Shown here: piece after piece, positions 28,081 through 36,936 of the stretch
Numbering within the stretch: position 1 is the stretch's first letter
Layout: the number at the start of each line of letters is the position of its first letter
Assembly: GCF_029504575.1 (NCBI RefSeq)
Contig: NZ_JAQFII010000001.1
Span: 3,417,001-3,481,000 of the forward strand
Origin: Streptomyces sp. SPB162
GTDB lineage: Bacteria > Actinomycetota > Actinomycetes > Streptomycetales > Streptomycetaceae
Reading direction: 5' to 3'
Length of the DNA: 64,000 bases
The notes under the pieces: model-generated
Told to the model about the DNA's origin: nothing
The model's database searches: none
The model's input: the letters and a program-made list of their open reading frames with translations, nothing else
Program-made: the position numbers and the translations under genes

Positions 28081-28660
28081 CCCGCACCCCACCCGGGAAG
28101 CGCAGCGCCCCGGACCCCTGCCCCACCCGGGCCGCGCAGCGGACCGGCCCGCCAGGCGCGCAGCGCCAAGGCTCCCCCTCCGCCCGGTCAAGGTGCGCAG
28201 CGCCGCAGACGCACCACTCCGCATCCCACCCGGGAAGCGCAGCGGACCGGACCCCCGCCCCACCCGGGCCGCGCAGCGGACCGGCCCGCCAGGCGCGCAG
28301 CGCCAAGGCTCCCCCTCCGCCCGGTCAAGGTGCGCAGCGCCGCAGACGCACCACTCCGCATCCCACCCGGGAAGCGCAGCGGACCGGACCCCCGCCCCAC
28401 CCGGGCCGCGCAGCGGACCGGCCCGCCAGGCGCGCAGCGCCAAGGCTCCCCCTCCGCCCGGTCAAGGTGCGCAGCGCCGCAGACGCACCACTCCGCATCC
28501 CACCCGGGAAGCGCAGCGCCCCGGACCCCCGCCCCACCCGGGCCGCGCAGCAGACCGGCCCGCCAGGCGCGCAGCGCCAAGGCTCCCCCTCCGCCCGGTC
28601 AAGGTGCGCAGCGCCGCAGACGCACCACTCCGCACTGCTCTGACCTCAGCCCCCACACCC
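28081..28660. repeat. Right repeat array (four 137-bp units, reverse orientation)
   Basis: GGTCAAGGTGCGCAGCGCCG occurs at 28186, 28323, 28460 and 28597, exactly 137 bp apart. The units are nearly identical (GGAAGCGCAGCG, CACCCGGGCCGCGCAGCG, CGCAGCGCCAAGGCTCCCCC blocks). Their roughly 60-bp core is the reverse complement of the left-array core. Together the arrays form an extended interrupted inverted repeat between otsA and otsB. Non-coding. Confidence 0.88.
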
Positions 28661-28724
28661 CCGCCGGAACCGCCCCCACCCCCGCCCGCGCAGCGGGCCG
28701 TCACCACCAGCAGGCGCGCAGCGC

Positions 28725-29606
28725 CTACCGCACCGGGCCCCGACCCCCTCGCGTCAGCGCGCTTCCAGCGCGTCCGCCAGCGCGTTGAGGAGGTCCACCA
28801 CGCCCCTGGGGGCCGTCGACGACGAGGTCGGAGCGGGCCACGAGTTCCGGGGGAACCTCGCCGGAGGCGGTACCGCTGCAGACGAGCGTGCCCGGGTGGC
28901 CTTCCTCCCGCAGGCGTTCCACGGCGGCGAAGGCGGCGAGGTCGCCGAGGTCGTCGCCCGCGTAGAGGACCGAGCCGGCGTCCGCCTCGCGGAGGTAGGA
29001 GGCGAGGGCGACGCCCTTGTCCATGCCGGGGGGCCGGAGCTCGAGGACGAGGCGGCCGGGCTCGACGATGAGGCCGTGGCGGGTGGCGAGTTCCGTCAGG
29101 GGGCCGCGGAGCGCTTCGAACGCGGCTTCCGGGTCCTCGGTGCGGCGGGTGTGGACGGCGACCGCGCGTCCCTTGTCCTCTATCCACGTGCCGCGCCAGG
29201 CGCCGATCCGGTCGAGGAAGCCGGGCAGCTCGGCCCGTACGGCCTCGACGCCCGAGTGGTCGCCCGCGGACTTCACCTCACCGCTGACCGCGTCCCACCG
29301 CTCGGCGCCGTAGTGGCCGAGGACGACGAGCCGCTCCAGTCCCGGTACGCCGGCGAAGCCGCCGTACCGGACCGCCACGCCCGCCGGGCGGCCGGTGATC
29401 ACGGCGACCGCCGCGAGGTGCGGGGCGAGGCGGGCGAGTGCGGGCGCGGCACCGGGGTGGGCGCGGGCGCTCTCGGGGTCGGGGACGATCGGCGCGAGGG
29501 TGCCGTCGAAGTCGAGAGCGACCACCGCGCGTTCGGGGTTCGCGAGGAGTGCCGCGAGGCCTTCCTTGCCGTCGGACGTGGACGAGGTCAGCAGGTGACT
29601 GCTCAT
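28725..29606 (-). CDS. otsB: Trehalose-6-phosphate phosphatase, C-terminus frameshifted
   Basis: HAD-superfamily phosphatase removing phosphate from trehalose-6-phosphate. Landmarks: VVALDFDGTLAPIVPDP (nucleophile), VAVITGRPAG, LVVLGHYGAERWD, WIEDKGRAVAVHTRR, LELRPPGMDKGVAL and VLYAGDDLGDLAAF. After SDLVVDGP the frame departs from the family. Removing one base from the runs at 28803-28812 would restore RGVVDLLNALADALEAR and a stop at 28754, the usual end. So a 1-bp indel (real, or a homopolymer sequencing error) changes about the last 17 residues, and the core is intact. ATG 29606 is chosen because it starts MSSHLLTSS just before the catalytic region. It converges on otsA across the repeat arrays. 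Confidence 0.88.
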   Translation of the reverse strand: MSSHLLTSSTSDGKEGLAALLANPERAVVALDFDGTLAPIVPDPESARAHPGAAPALARLAPHLAAVAVITGRPAGVAVRYGGFAGVPGLERLVVLGHYGAERWDAVSGEVKSAGDHSGVEAVRAELPGFLDRIGAWRGTWIEDKGRAVAVHTRRTEDPEAAFEALRGPLTELATRHGLIVEPGRLVLELRPPGMDKGVALASYLREADAGSVLYAGDDLGDLAAFAAVERLREEGHPGTLVCSGTASGEVPPELVARSDLVVDGPQGRGGPPQRAGGRAGSALTRGGRGPVR

Positions 29607-29671
29607 GCCCCTGACCCTACCCAGGAGGGGCAGGCACACGACAGGCGGACGGAAGCATGCGCGCCGGCGCG

Positions 29672-29938
29672 TCAGCGCGACTCGCGGCGCGTGTCCCGTG
29701 CCCTGCGCAGCCGGTTGACGGTCACCGGGTCGTGGGCGAGCGCCCTGGGGTCGTCGAGGAGGGCGTTGAGGAGCTGGTAGTAGCGGGTCGCGGACATGCC
29801 GAGCCGCTCGCGGATGGCACGTTCCTTCGCCCCGGGCCCCGCCCAGGTGCGGGCGGCGAGGTCGAGGACGGCCCGGTCCTGACCGGTCAGGCCGCCGCTC
29901 TCGCTCTCCACCCGCGTCCCCTCGACGTGCCTCGTCAC
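29672..29938 (-). CDS. DUF3263 domain protein
   Basis: An 88-residue basic protein with the DUF3263 core: DRAVLDLAARTWAGPGAKERA, IRERLGMSATRYYQLLNALL, DDPRALAHDPVTVNRLRR. The middle reads as a helix-turn-helix (KERAIRERLGMSATRYYQLL), so DNA binding is plausible but unproven. The GTG overlaps the TAG of the solute-binding lipoprotein gene by one base (TAGTG), so the two are translationally coupled. A small putative regulator behind a sugar-binding protein could be a feedback or accessory factor. Confidence 0.85.
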   Translation of the reverse strand: MTRHVEGTRVESESGGLTGQDRAVLDLAARTWAGPGAKERAIRERLGMSATRYYQLLNALLDDPRALAHDPVTVNRLRRARDTRRESR

Positions 29939-31215
29939 TACTTGTTCTTCTGCGCCGCGTCCTGCGTCTCGGCGAAGCGCTGCAGGTCGCTGAGGACGGT
30001 CTTGGGGTCGCCGTGCACCGCGCTGCCGATGACCTTCTTCAGCTGGTCGTTGACCGGTCCCCAGGACGTCTTGTCCACAGGGTAGAACTGCGCGGACGGC
30101 AGCAGGTCGATGAACTCGATCAGGTCCTTGTCCTTCGGGTCCTTGCGCATCGCCTGCATCGCCGAGTTGGTCACGGGCAGCAGCCCGTACTCGTCGAGGA
30201 ACTTGACCGAGTTCTCCGCGCTGTAGGCGAACTGCAGGAACTTGCCGATCTCCCCGCGGTGGCCGTTCTGCTTGAAGGCCATCATCCAGTCGGCGACGCC
30301 GAGGGTCTCGGCGATCCGGCCGCCCTTGCCGGGGATCTGGACGGCCTTGACCTTGATGCCCTTGGCGAGGGCCTGCTTGAGCAGCGTCGGGTGGCCGTTG
30401 ATCATGCCGGCCTTGCCGGAGAGGAAGGCGTCGAAGACGGTGCGGCGGTTCGTCTTGGCCGGGTCGGAGCCGGTGAGGCCCGGCGCGACGAGCTTCTCCT
30501 TGATCCACTGGAAGGCTTCGACGTTCGCCTGGGAGTCGATCGTGTAGCTGCCGACGGTGTCGGTGTACGAGCCCTGGTTGCCGAGCATCCACATCAGGGA
30601 CTCGGCCTGCGGCTCCTCGGGACCGAGCGGCAGACCGAAGGGCATCTTGACGCCCTTGTTCTTCAGCTTCTTCGCGTCGGCCTCGATGTCGGCCCAGGTC
30701 GTGGGCGCTTCCTTGATGCCCGCGTTGTCGAACAGCGCCTGGTTGTAGAAGAACATCCGGGAGCTGGAGACGAAGGGGATGCCGTACTGGGTGCGGTTCT
30801 GCTCTCCCGCGGCGGCCAGGGAGGGGATGAAGTCGGCCTGCGCGCTGATCGGGAACAGCTCGTCGGCGGCGTACAACCGGCCCTTGGACGCGTAGGCGGC
30901 GTAGGAGCCTATCTGGGCTATGTCCGGCGCCTTGCCGGCCGCGACCATCTCCGCGACCTTGGTGTCGACGTGGTCCCAGTCGATGACCTGGATGTCGACC
31001 TTGATGCCGGGGTTCTTGGCCTCGAAGGCGCGGCCGAGCTCGTCCCAGTACTTCTTGGAGCTGGTGGCCGCGTCGGTGCCGTAGTCGGCCGCGACCATGT
31101 GGAGCGTGACATCGCCCCCCAGGCCGCTACTGCCGCCGCATCCACTGAGTGTCGTCAGAGCCAGCGCTGCCGCGATACCCGCTGCCGCCGTGCCCAGGAG
31201 CCGTCGCCGGTGCAC
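29938..31215 (-). CDS. Sugar ABC-transporter substrate-binding lipoprotein
   Basis: A 425-residue exported lipoprotein. A basic start HRRRLLG, hydrophobic core and lipobox LSGC (Cys at about 23) are followed by the family-1 solute-binding fold (ELGRAFEAKNPGIKVDIQVIDWDHV, APDIAQIGSYAAYASKG, TWADIEADAKKLK, FLSGKAGMINGHPT, ADWMMAFKQNGHRGEIGKF). Carbohydrate binding is expected. No permease or ATPase gene adjoins it, so it must use components encoded elsewhere. GTG 31215 has TAGGA upstream. It is divergent from nagK, and a DasR-like site lies in the shared spacer, pointing to amino-sugar regulation. Confidence 0.87.
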   Translation of the reverse strand: MHRRRLLGTAAAGIAAALALTTLSGCGGSSGLGGDVTLHMVAADYGTDAATSSKKYWDELGRAFEAKNPGIKVDIQVIDWDHVDTKVAEMVAAGKAPDIAQIGSYAAYASKGRLYAADELFPISAQADFIPSLAAAGEQNRTQYGIPFVSSSRMFFYNQALFDNAGIKEAPTTWADIEADAKKLKNKGVKMPFGLPLGPEEPQAESLMWMLGNQGSYTDTVGSYTIDSQANVEAFQWIKEKLVAPGLTGSDPAKTNRRTVFDAFLSGKAGMINGHPTLLKQALAKGIKVKAVQIPGKGGRIAETLGVADWMMAFKQNGHRGEIGKFLQFAYSAENSVKFLDEYGLLPVTNSAMQAMRKDPKDKDLIEFIDLLPSAQFYPVDKTSWGPVNDQLKKVIGSAVHGDPKTVLSDLQRFAETQDAAQKNK

Positions 31216-31418
31216 CGTTGTCCTACCGCCTTCATCCGCCCGCCCCCGCACGTTGCCGGGGGCGTCAAGTGCCCGAGTCTGCCCGCGCTGCCCACCCAAG
31301 GTCTACACCACGGGGGTTTCGCTTCGGCAACACCTCTCCCCAAAGGTGAGGACAGAAGGGATGGAAGCCCGCAGACCTGGCGATTCGTCTCCTCCCGAAG
31401 GGTGATCTTCATGGCGTA

Positions 31419-31434
31419 AGTGGACTAGACCTTT
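31419..31434. promoter_or_regulatory. DasR responsive element (dre)-like site
   Basis: AGTGGACTAGACCTTT closely matches the 16-bp palindromic DasR site (AGTGGTCTAGACCACT as I recall it). It keeps AGTGG-CTAGACC intact, with the right half decayed. It lies 28 bp before the nagK start, the expected place for the known DasR control of nagKA in Streptomyces. Confidence 0.75.
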
Positions 31435-31461
31435 CCCTGCGGAGAGGGGACACTGTCCTGC

Positions 31462-32394
31462 GTGAGACACGTCATCGCGCTCGATGTGGGCGGTACAGGA
31501 ATGAAGGCCGCCCTGGTCGCGGAGGACGGCACGCTTCTGCACGAGGCCCGCCGCCCGACCGGACGGGAACGCGGCCCCGAAGCCGTGGTCGATACCATCC
31601 TCGGCTTCGCCGCCGATCTGCGGGACCACGGGGTCCGCGAGTACGGCGAACCCGCCGCCGCGGCCGGCGTCGCCGTGCCCGGGATCGTGGACTCCGCGGC
31701 AGGCGTGGCCGTCTACGCCGCCAACCTCGGCTGGCGCGACCTGCCGCTGCGCGCGCTGGTCTCCGAGCGGCTCGGCGGCGTCCCCGTCGCCCTCGGGCAC
31801 GACGTGCGCACCGGCGGCCTCGCCGAGGGCCGCATCGGGGCGGGCAACGGCGCCGACCGGTTCTTCTTCCTCCCCCTGGGCACCGGCATCGCGGGCGCCA
31901 TCGGCATCGACGGCCGCATCGAGGCGGGCGCGCACGACGCCGCGGGCGAGATCGGTCACATCGTCGTCCGGCCGGGCGGACCGCTGTGCGGCTGCGGGCA
32001 GCGCGGCTGCCTGGAGACGCTGGCCTCCGCCTCCGCCGTCTCCCGCGCCTGGGCGGCCGCCAGCGGTGACGTGGAAGCCGACGCCGCCGACTGCGCCCAG
32101 GCCGTCGAGTCCGGCGACCCGCGCGCGCTGGCCGTGTGGCGCGAGGCCATCGAGGCGCTCGCCGACGGCCTGGTCACCGGCATCACTCTTCTGGACCCCC
32201 GGGTCCTCATCATCGGCGGCGGTCTTGCCGAAGCTGGGGACACACTCTTCGGCCCGCTGCGCGCGGCGGTCGAGGAACGCATCACGTTCCAGAAGCTCCC
32301 GCTCATCGTCCCCGCCGCCCTCGGGGACACCGCCGGATGCCTGGGCGCGGGTCTGCTCGCCTGGGATCTTCTCTCCGTGGAGGTAACCGCCTGA
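31462..32394 (+). CDS. nagK: N-acetylglucosamine kinase, ROK family
   Basis: A 310-residue cytoplasmic sugar kinase. The ATP phosphate-1 motif is LDVGGTGMKAAL. The sugar-binding region has GHDVRTGGLAEGRIGAG and LGTGIAGAIGIDG. The catalytic/zinc block is AGEIGHIVVRPGGPLCGCGQ followed by RGCLET (CxCGxxGC). RVLIIGGGLAEAGD is near the end. ROK kinases include glucokinases, and N-acetylglucosamine is assigned from the one-base overlap with nagA (TGATG) and the upstream DasR-like site. The GTG start at 31462 lies 13 bp after a GGAGAGGGGA stretch. Confidence 0.87.
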   Translation: MRHVIALDVGGTGMKAALVAEDGTLLHEARRPTGRERGPEAVVDTILGFAADLRDHGVREYGEPAAAAGVAVPGIVDSAAGVAVYAANLGWRDLPLRALVSERLGGVPVALGHDVRTGGLAEGRIGAGNGADRFFFLPLGTGIAGAIGIDGRIEAGAHDAAGEIGHIVVRPGGPLCGCGQRGCLETLASASAVSRAWAAASGDVEADAADCAQAVESGDPRALAVWREAIEALADGLVTGITLLDPRVLIIGGGLAEAGDTLFGPLRAAVEERITFQKLPLIVPAALGDTAGCLGAGLLAWDLLSVEVTA

Positions 32395-33600
32395 TGGCCC
32401 CCGTAACGACAACGCGACGCACGGTACTGACCGGTGCCCGTGTGGTGCTGCCGTCAGGCGTGGTGGAGAACGGCCGGGTGACCGTCGACGGTGGCCGGAT
32501 CGTGGCCGACGAGACCACCGGGGCGAGTTCCGACCCGTCACCCACCACCACCCTGCCCGACGGCTCCGCCGACACCTTCCACTTCGACCTCAGCGGTCAT
32601 ACGGTCGTCCCCGGTTTCGTCGACATCCACAACCACGGCGGCGGCGGGGCTTCCTTCACGTCGGGAACGCCGGACGAGATCCTCACCGGTGTCCGCACCC
32701 ACCGCGAGCACGGCACGACCACCGTCGTCGCGTCGACGGTCACCGGTGAGATGGACGTGCTGGCCCAGCGCGCGGCGCTGCTGTCCGAGCTCGTCGAGCA
32801 GGGCGGACCTGGCCGGCATCCATTTCGAGGGCCCGTTCATCTCGCCGTGCCGCAAGGGCGCGCACATGGAGTCGCTGCTGCGCGACCCCGACCCGGCCGA
32901 GGTCCGCAAGCTCATCGACGCCGCCCGGGGCACCGCCAAGATGGTCACCCTGGCCACCGAACTGCCCGGCGGCCTCGACTCGGTGCGGCTGCTCGTCGAG
33001 AACGGCGTGATCGCCGCCATCGGCCACACCGACGCGACCTACGAGCAGACCGTCGCGGCGATCGAGGCGGGCGCGACCGTCGCCACGCACCTGTTCAACG
33101 CCATGCCGACGCTCAACCACCGCGCCCCCGGCCCGATCGCGGCACTGCTGGAGGACGAGCGGATCACCGTCGAGCTGATCAACGACGGCACGCACCTGCA
33201 CCCCGCCGTGCTGGAGCTCGCGTTCAACAGCGCGGGCGCGGACCGGGTCGCGTTCATCACCGACGCGATGGACGCGGCCGGCTTCGGGGACGGGCACTAC
33301 GACCTCGGCCCGATGGCCGTCGAGGTCAAGGACGGCGTCGCCCGGCTCGTGGAGAACGGTTCCATCGCCGGCTCCACCCTCACCCTCGACACCGCGTTCA
33401 AGCGCGCCGTCACCGTCGACCGGCTGTCCCTGTCCGACACCGTGCGGGCCATCTCGGCCAACCCGGCACGGCTGCTCGGTCAGTACGACCGCATCGGCTC
33501 GCTGGAGCCCGGCAAGGACGCGGACCTGGTGGTGCTAGACGCCTCGTACGACCTGGTCGGCGTGATGCGTAAGGGCGAGTGGATCGTCCGCCCCTCCTGA
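32394..33600 (+). pseudogene. nagA: N-acetylglucosamine-6-phosphate deacetylase, single frameshift
   Basis: Deacetylates GlcNAc-6-phosphate to glucosamine-6-phosphate. The first frame gives the amidohydrolase opening RTVLTGARVVLPSGVVENG and the metal motif VVPGFVDIHNHGGGG, then breaks in GAGCAGGGCGGACCTGGCC (extra G at 32805-32806). The next frame continues without loss: DLAGIHFEGPFISPCRKGAH, GHTDATYEQTVAAIEAG, ATHLFNAMPTLNHRAPG, ELINDGTHLHPAVLEL, VAFITDAMDAAG, GSTLTLDTAF and PARLLGQYDRIGSLEPGKDADLV. With one base removed the protein is complete (about 401 aa). Because both halves look fully conserved, a sequence error or very recent mutation is likelier than old decay. It overlaps nagK by one base. 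Confidence 0.85.
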
Positions 33601-33621
33601 GGCCCGCGGTCACCGCAACCG

Positions 33622-33655
33622 ACGGCGGTCCGCCCCGAACCGGGCGGGCCGCCGT
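33622..33655 (+). terminator. Terminator after nagKA
   Basis: ACGGCGGTCCGCCC (33622-33635) pairs with GGGCGGGCCGCCGT (33642-33655), 14 bp with one wobble-compatible mismatch and a 6-nt loop, 22 bp beyond the nagA stop. Confidence 0.75.
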
Positions 33656-33675
33656 TCGTTTGCCATCATCGACGC

Positions 33676-34642
33676 GTGATCATCACCGTCACGCCGAACG
33701 CCGCACTGGACCTCACGTACCGCGTTCCGCGCCTGCTCCCGCACACCACCATCGGGTCGCCGAACCCGTGGAACGGCCCGGCGGCAAGGGCCTGAACGTG
33801 GCCCGGGTGCTCGCCGCGCTCGGGCACGACACCGTCGTGACGGGCTTCGCGGGCGGCCGGACCGGGGAGGTGCTGCGCGAACGGCTCGCGGCGCTCGGCA
33901 CCGTGGGGGACACGCTCACACCCCGTCACGGCACCGTGCGGGACGCGCTGGTACCGATCGAGGGGGCCACCCGGCGCACCGTCGGCGTGGTCGACGACGC
34001 GACCGGTGACGCGACCCTGTTCAACGAGGCGGGACCCACCGTCGGGGCGGCCGAGTGGGCCGCGTTCCTCACCGGCTACCGCGAGCTGCCGGCCGGGGGC
34101 CTCGGCCGTCGCCCTGTGCGGCAGTCTGCCGCCCGGGCTGCCCGTGGGCTCGTACGCGGAGCTGATCCGCGAGGCCCGCACCGCGGGCGTCCCCGGTCTG
34201 CTGGACACCAGTGGCGAGCCGCTGCGCCGCGGCCTCGCCGCGCGCCCCGACCTGATCAAGCCCAACCTCGACGAGCTGACGCGGCTCACCGGCTCCACGG
34301 AGCCCGCCCACGCCGCCGAGGAGGCCCGCAGACGCGGCGCCAAGGCCCGTAGCCGCCTCACTGGGCGCCGAGGGCATCCTGGCGGTCACGGAGGACGCCA
34401 CGTGGCGGGCGGTGCCGCCCCGCCGGCTCGCCGGCAATCCGACGGGCGCCGGCGACTCGGCGGTCGCCGGACTGCTCTCCGGCCTCGTCGAGGGGCTCGA
34501 CTGGCCGGACCGGCTGGCCCGCGCGATCGCCCTGTCCGCCGCGACCGTGCCGGCACCCGCGGCGGGCGAGTTCGACCGGGCGGCCTACGAAGAGCTGCTG
34601 GGACGCGTCGAGGTGACCGCCGTCCCGCGCGCTACTTCTTGA
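33676..34642 (+). pseudogene. PfkB-family 1-phosphofructokinase-like gene with three frameshifts
   Basis: Pieces of one PfkB-family sugar-phosphate kinase (about 320 aa when joined) occupy three frames. The GTG at 33676 starts IITVTPNAALDLTYRVPRLL. A missing base near 33748 leads to VERPGGKGLNVARVLAALGH and TVGVVDDATGDATLFNEAG. An extra G near 34098 leads to ASAVALCGSLPPGLPVGSYA and IKPNLDELTRLTG. A further extra base near 34350 leads to AASLGAEGILAVTED and the catalytic NPTGAGDSAVAGLLSGLVEG. All the diagnostic motifs survive. Three indels in one kilobase is striking and parallels the nagA break just upstream. The end overlaps the converging CBM-like gene by 11 bp. Confidence 0.8.
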
Positions 34643-35606
34643 CCTGGCCTTCTTTCATCCACACCTGGTCGAGGTTGACGCCGCACTTGTTGCCCGGCAG
34701 GCAGGTGAGGGCGAGGGTGTTGGAGCCCTTCTTCAGGTCCACCCACACGTAGGTGGTGGCCCACGCCTTCGTCCAGTCGTCGGTCTTCATGTAGTTGTGC
34801 ATGTTGACCGGGTTGGTGCGGGGCTTGCCGTTCTCGCTGAGCGTGAGACCGGCGTCCTCACCGACGTTGCCGAAGCTGATGAACAGCGTGTACGTACCGT
34901 CCTTCGGCACCTCGAAGGTGTACGAGGCGCTCGCGCCGACGGCGAAGTTGCCCACGGACGTGCCGCCCGCGGCCTTGGCGCCCGGCTGCGCGGTGGACTG
35001 CACGGCTCCGCCGGACAGCGACAGCGTGGCGGCGTCCACGACCTTCGAGGAGAACTTCTCCGGGGTGGTGGCGGACTGGCTCGGGGTGACCGGGGCGCTG
35101 CTGACCGGCGGGCTGGACGGCTTGTCCCGCGCGCCGTCCTTCTTGCCGTCGCCGCCCGTCATCGCGAAGCCGATGCCGATGGCGACCGCCACGACCACCG
35201 CGATGGCACCGATGAGCAGTCCCTTGCGGTTCGGTCCCTGCGACCCGCCGCCGCTGCCGCCGTGCGGCGCGTACTGCGTCTGCCGGGTCGCCTGCGTGTT
35301 CTGGGGCGACTGCTGCGGCGGCTGCTGGGCGTAGCCCTGGTCGTAGCCCGCCTGCTGAGGGGGCTGCTGCGGGGGCTGCTGGGACTGCTGGGACTGCTGC
35401 TGCGGGTAGCCGTAGCCGCCCTGCTGCGGCGGGCGGCGCTCGCCGACCCGCTGGACCTGGTTGTACGACGTGCGTGGCACGCCCGGCTGTGCCACCGTCG
35501 CGCCGTCCGGGGCCGCCCCGGAACCGTCGCCTTCGCCGCCCTCGGAGCGGTAGAGGTACGCGAAGGGGTCGTCGTTCTCGGGGGCACCGTTGTTGCCGGC
35601 CGTCAT
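34632..35606 (-). CDS. Membrane-anchored protein with CBM/galactose-binding-like C-domain
   Basis: A 324-residue protein. The cytoplasmic N-terminal part is low-complexity and Gln/Pro/Gly-rich (QQQSQQSQQPPQQPPQQAGY). One membrane helix follows (GLLIGAIAVVVAVAIGIGFAM), then a Ser/Pro linker, then an extracellular beta-sandwich of about 135 residues (AATLSLSGGAVQ, ASASYTFEVPKDGTYTLFIS, TTYVWVDLKKGSNTLALTCL, VNLDQVWMKEG). Its pattern (sequence-end Asp-Gln-Val/Ile-Trp-type motif, two Cys in TCLPGNKCG) resembles CBM35/CBM6-like carbohydrate-binding modules. It probably binds cell-wall or extracellular polysaccharide. Start ATG 35606. The family call is by eye. Confidence 0.75.
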   Translation of the reverse strand: MTAGNNGAPENDDPFAYLYRSEGGEGDGSGAAPDGATVAQPGVPRTSYNQVQRVGERRPPQQGGYGYPQQQSQQSQQPPQQPPQQAGYDQGYAQQPPQQSPQNTQATRQTQYAPHGGSGGGSQGPNRKGLLIGAIAVVVAVAIGIGFAMTGGDGKKDGARDKPSSPPVSSAPVTPSQSATTPEKFSSKVVDAATLSLSGGAVQSTAQPGAKAAGGTSVGNFAVGASASYTFEVPKDGTYTLFISFGNVGEDAGLTLSENGKPRTNPVNMHNYMKTDDWTKAWATTYVWVDLKKGSNTLALTCLPGNKCGVNLDQVWMKEGQVKK

Positions 35607-35861
35607 CCGCTGTTCACTCCCTAATGGCACATGCCCATCGAGGCGCGGTGCATGGCTCATGATCGATGAGTCCGCGGCGCGGTCACAAGGCCTGCGCTCT
35701 CGCTTCCGCGGCATCGCGGGCGGACATGTTTGACCCACGAAACCCTACCCGTGTCGGGGGACTGCCCGCTCTGGCCTTCGACGCATCACCAGGTGGTTCC
35801 GGTTCCGCTGTGACAGGACGCACGTCCTGAGGGGCCTCGCCGGACGACCTACGGTGGTCCC

Positions 35862-36881
35862 GTGATCGACGACGACCGCGACGAAGACCGCGACGACGAC
35901 GGCTCCCCCTGGCCCGGCTGGCGGGACGCCACGGAACGCGCCCTCTACGGGCCCGGGGGCTTCTTCGTGCGGGAGCGGCCCGCCGCGCACTTCCGCACCT
36001 CCGTGCACGCCTCCCCGCTCTTCGCGCGGGCCGTCGCCGCGCTGCTGCTGCGGGTGGACGAGGCGCTCGGCCGGCCGGACGCGCTGGCACTCGTCGACGT
36101 CGGCGCCGGCTCCGGCGGACTGCTGACCGGGGTCCTGGAGGCCCTGCCGGCCGGGACGGCCGCCCGGGTCGCGCCGTACGCCGTCGAGCGCTCCGCGCGC
36201 CCCGCCGGGCTCGACGACCGCATCAGCTGGACCACCGCCCCGCCGCGGGGCGTGCGGGGGCTGCTGTTCGCCAACGAGTGGCTCGACAACGTCCCCGTGG
36301 ACATCGCCGAGACCGACGACGGGGGCGAGCCCCGCTACGTCCTCGTCCGCCCCGCCGACGGCCGGGAGCGCCTCGGCGGGCCGCTGAGCGCCGAGGACGC
36401 GGCCTGGCTGCGGCGCTGGTGGCCGATTGCCGGGACGCCGGGCGCCCGCGCCGAGATCGGGCTCCCCCGCGACGCGGCCTGGGCGGCAGCCGCCGGCTCG
36501 CTGGACGCCGGGCTCGCCGTCGCCGTCGACTACGCCCACGAACGGGCCGCGCGGCCCCCCTACGGCACGCTCACCGGCTTCCGCGACGGCCGCGAGGTGC
36601 CGCCGGTGCCGGACGGCTCCTGCGACCTCACCTCGCACGTCGCGCTGGACGCCGTCGGGCGCGGCGCTCCCCTCGTCACCCAGCGCGCCGCCCTGCGGGC
36701 GCTGGGCGTCTCCGGGGCCCGGCCGCCGCTCGCCCTGGCCTCCACCGATCCCCGCGGATACCTGCGCGGCCTCGCCGCCGCGGGCGAGGCCGCGGAGCTC
36801 ATCGATCCCGGCGGCCTCGGCGCCTTCCGCTGGCTCGCGACACCCGTGGGCGACGCCTGCCAGGGCTTGCTGCCGGTGTGA
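35862..36881 (+). CDS. SAM-dependent methyltransferase, MidA/NDUFAF7 family
   Basis: A 339-residue class-I methyltransferase of the COG1565/MidA type. An acidic N-tail precedes the family opening [36 protein letters not shown] motif [33 protein letters not shown], the characteristic [15 protein letters not shown] (DN-P element), and [21 protein letters not shown] with the YG-L stretch. Mitochondrial NDUFAF7 methylates an Arg of NDUFS2, the NuoD homologue. Here an orphan nuoD starts 55 bp downstream on the same strand, which makes a protein-arginine methyltransferase acting on that NuoD a good hypothesis. The GTG at 35862 is the start. Confidence 0.87.
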   Translation: MIDDDRDEDRDDDGSPWPGWRDATERALYGPGGFFVRERPAAHFRTSVHASPLFARAVAALLLRVDEALGRPDALALVDVGAGSGGLLTGVLEALPAGTAARVAPYAVERSARPAGLDDRISWTTAPPRGVRGLLFANEWLDNVPVDIAETDDGGEPRYVLVRPADGRERLGGPLSAEDAAWLRRWWPIAGTPGARAEIGLPRDAAWAAAAGSLDAGLAVAVDYAHERAARPPYGTLTGFRDGREVPPVPDGSCDLTSHVALDAVGRGAPLVTQRAALRALGVSGARPPLALASTDPRGYLRGLAAAGEAAELIDPGGLGAFRWLATPVGDACQGLLPV

Positions 36882-36936
36882 GGGAGATCGTCCGCCCGCA
36901 AGCGGGGCCGGAGTGCGGGCTGACAGAATGCCGTCC

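Noticed and set aside
28081..28660. CRISPR array
   Set aside because: Units are 137 bp and almost identical over their full length, with no short repeats, variable spacers or cas genes.
27364..28788. Long plus- and minus-strand frames across the otsA/otsB spacer
   Set aside because: Each simply translates the repeat units in several frames, and no start or ribosome binding site is convincing.
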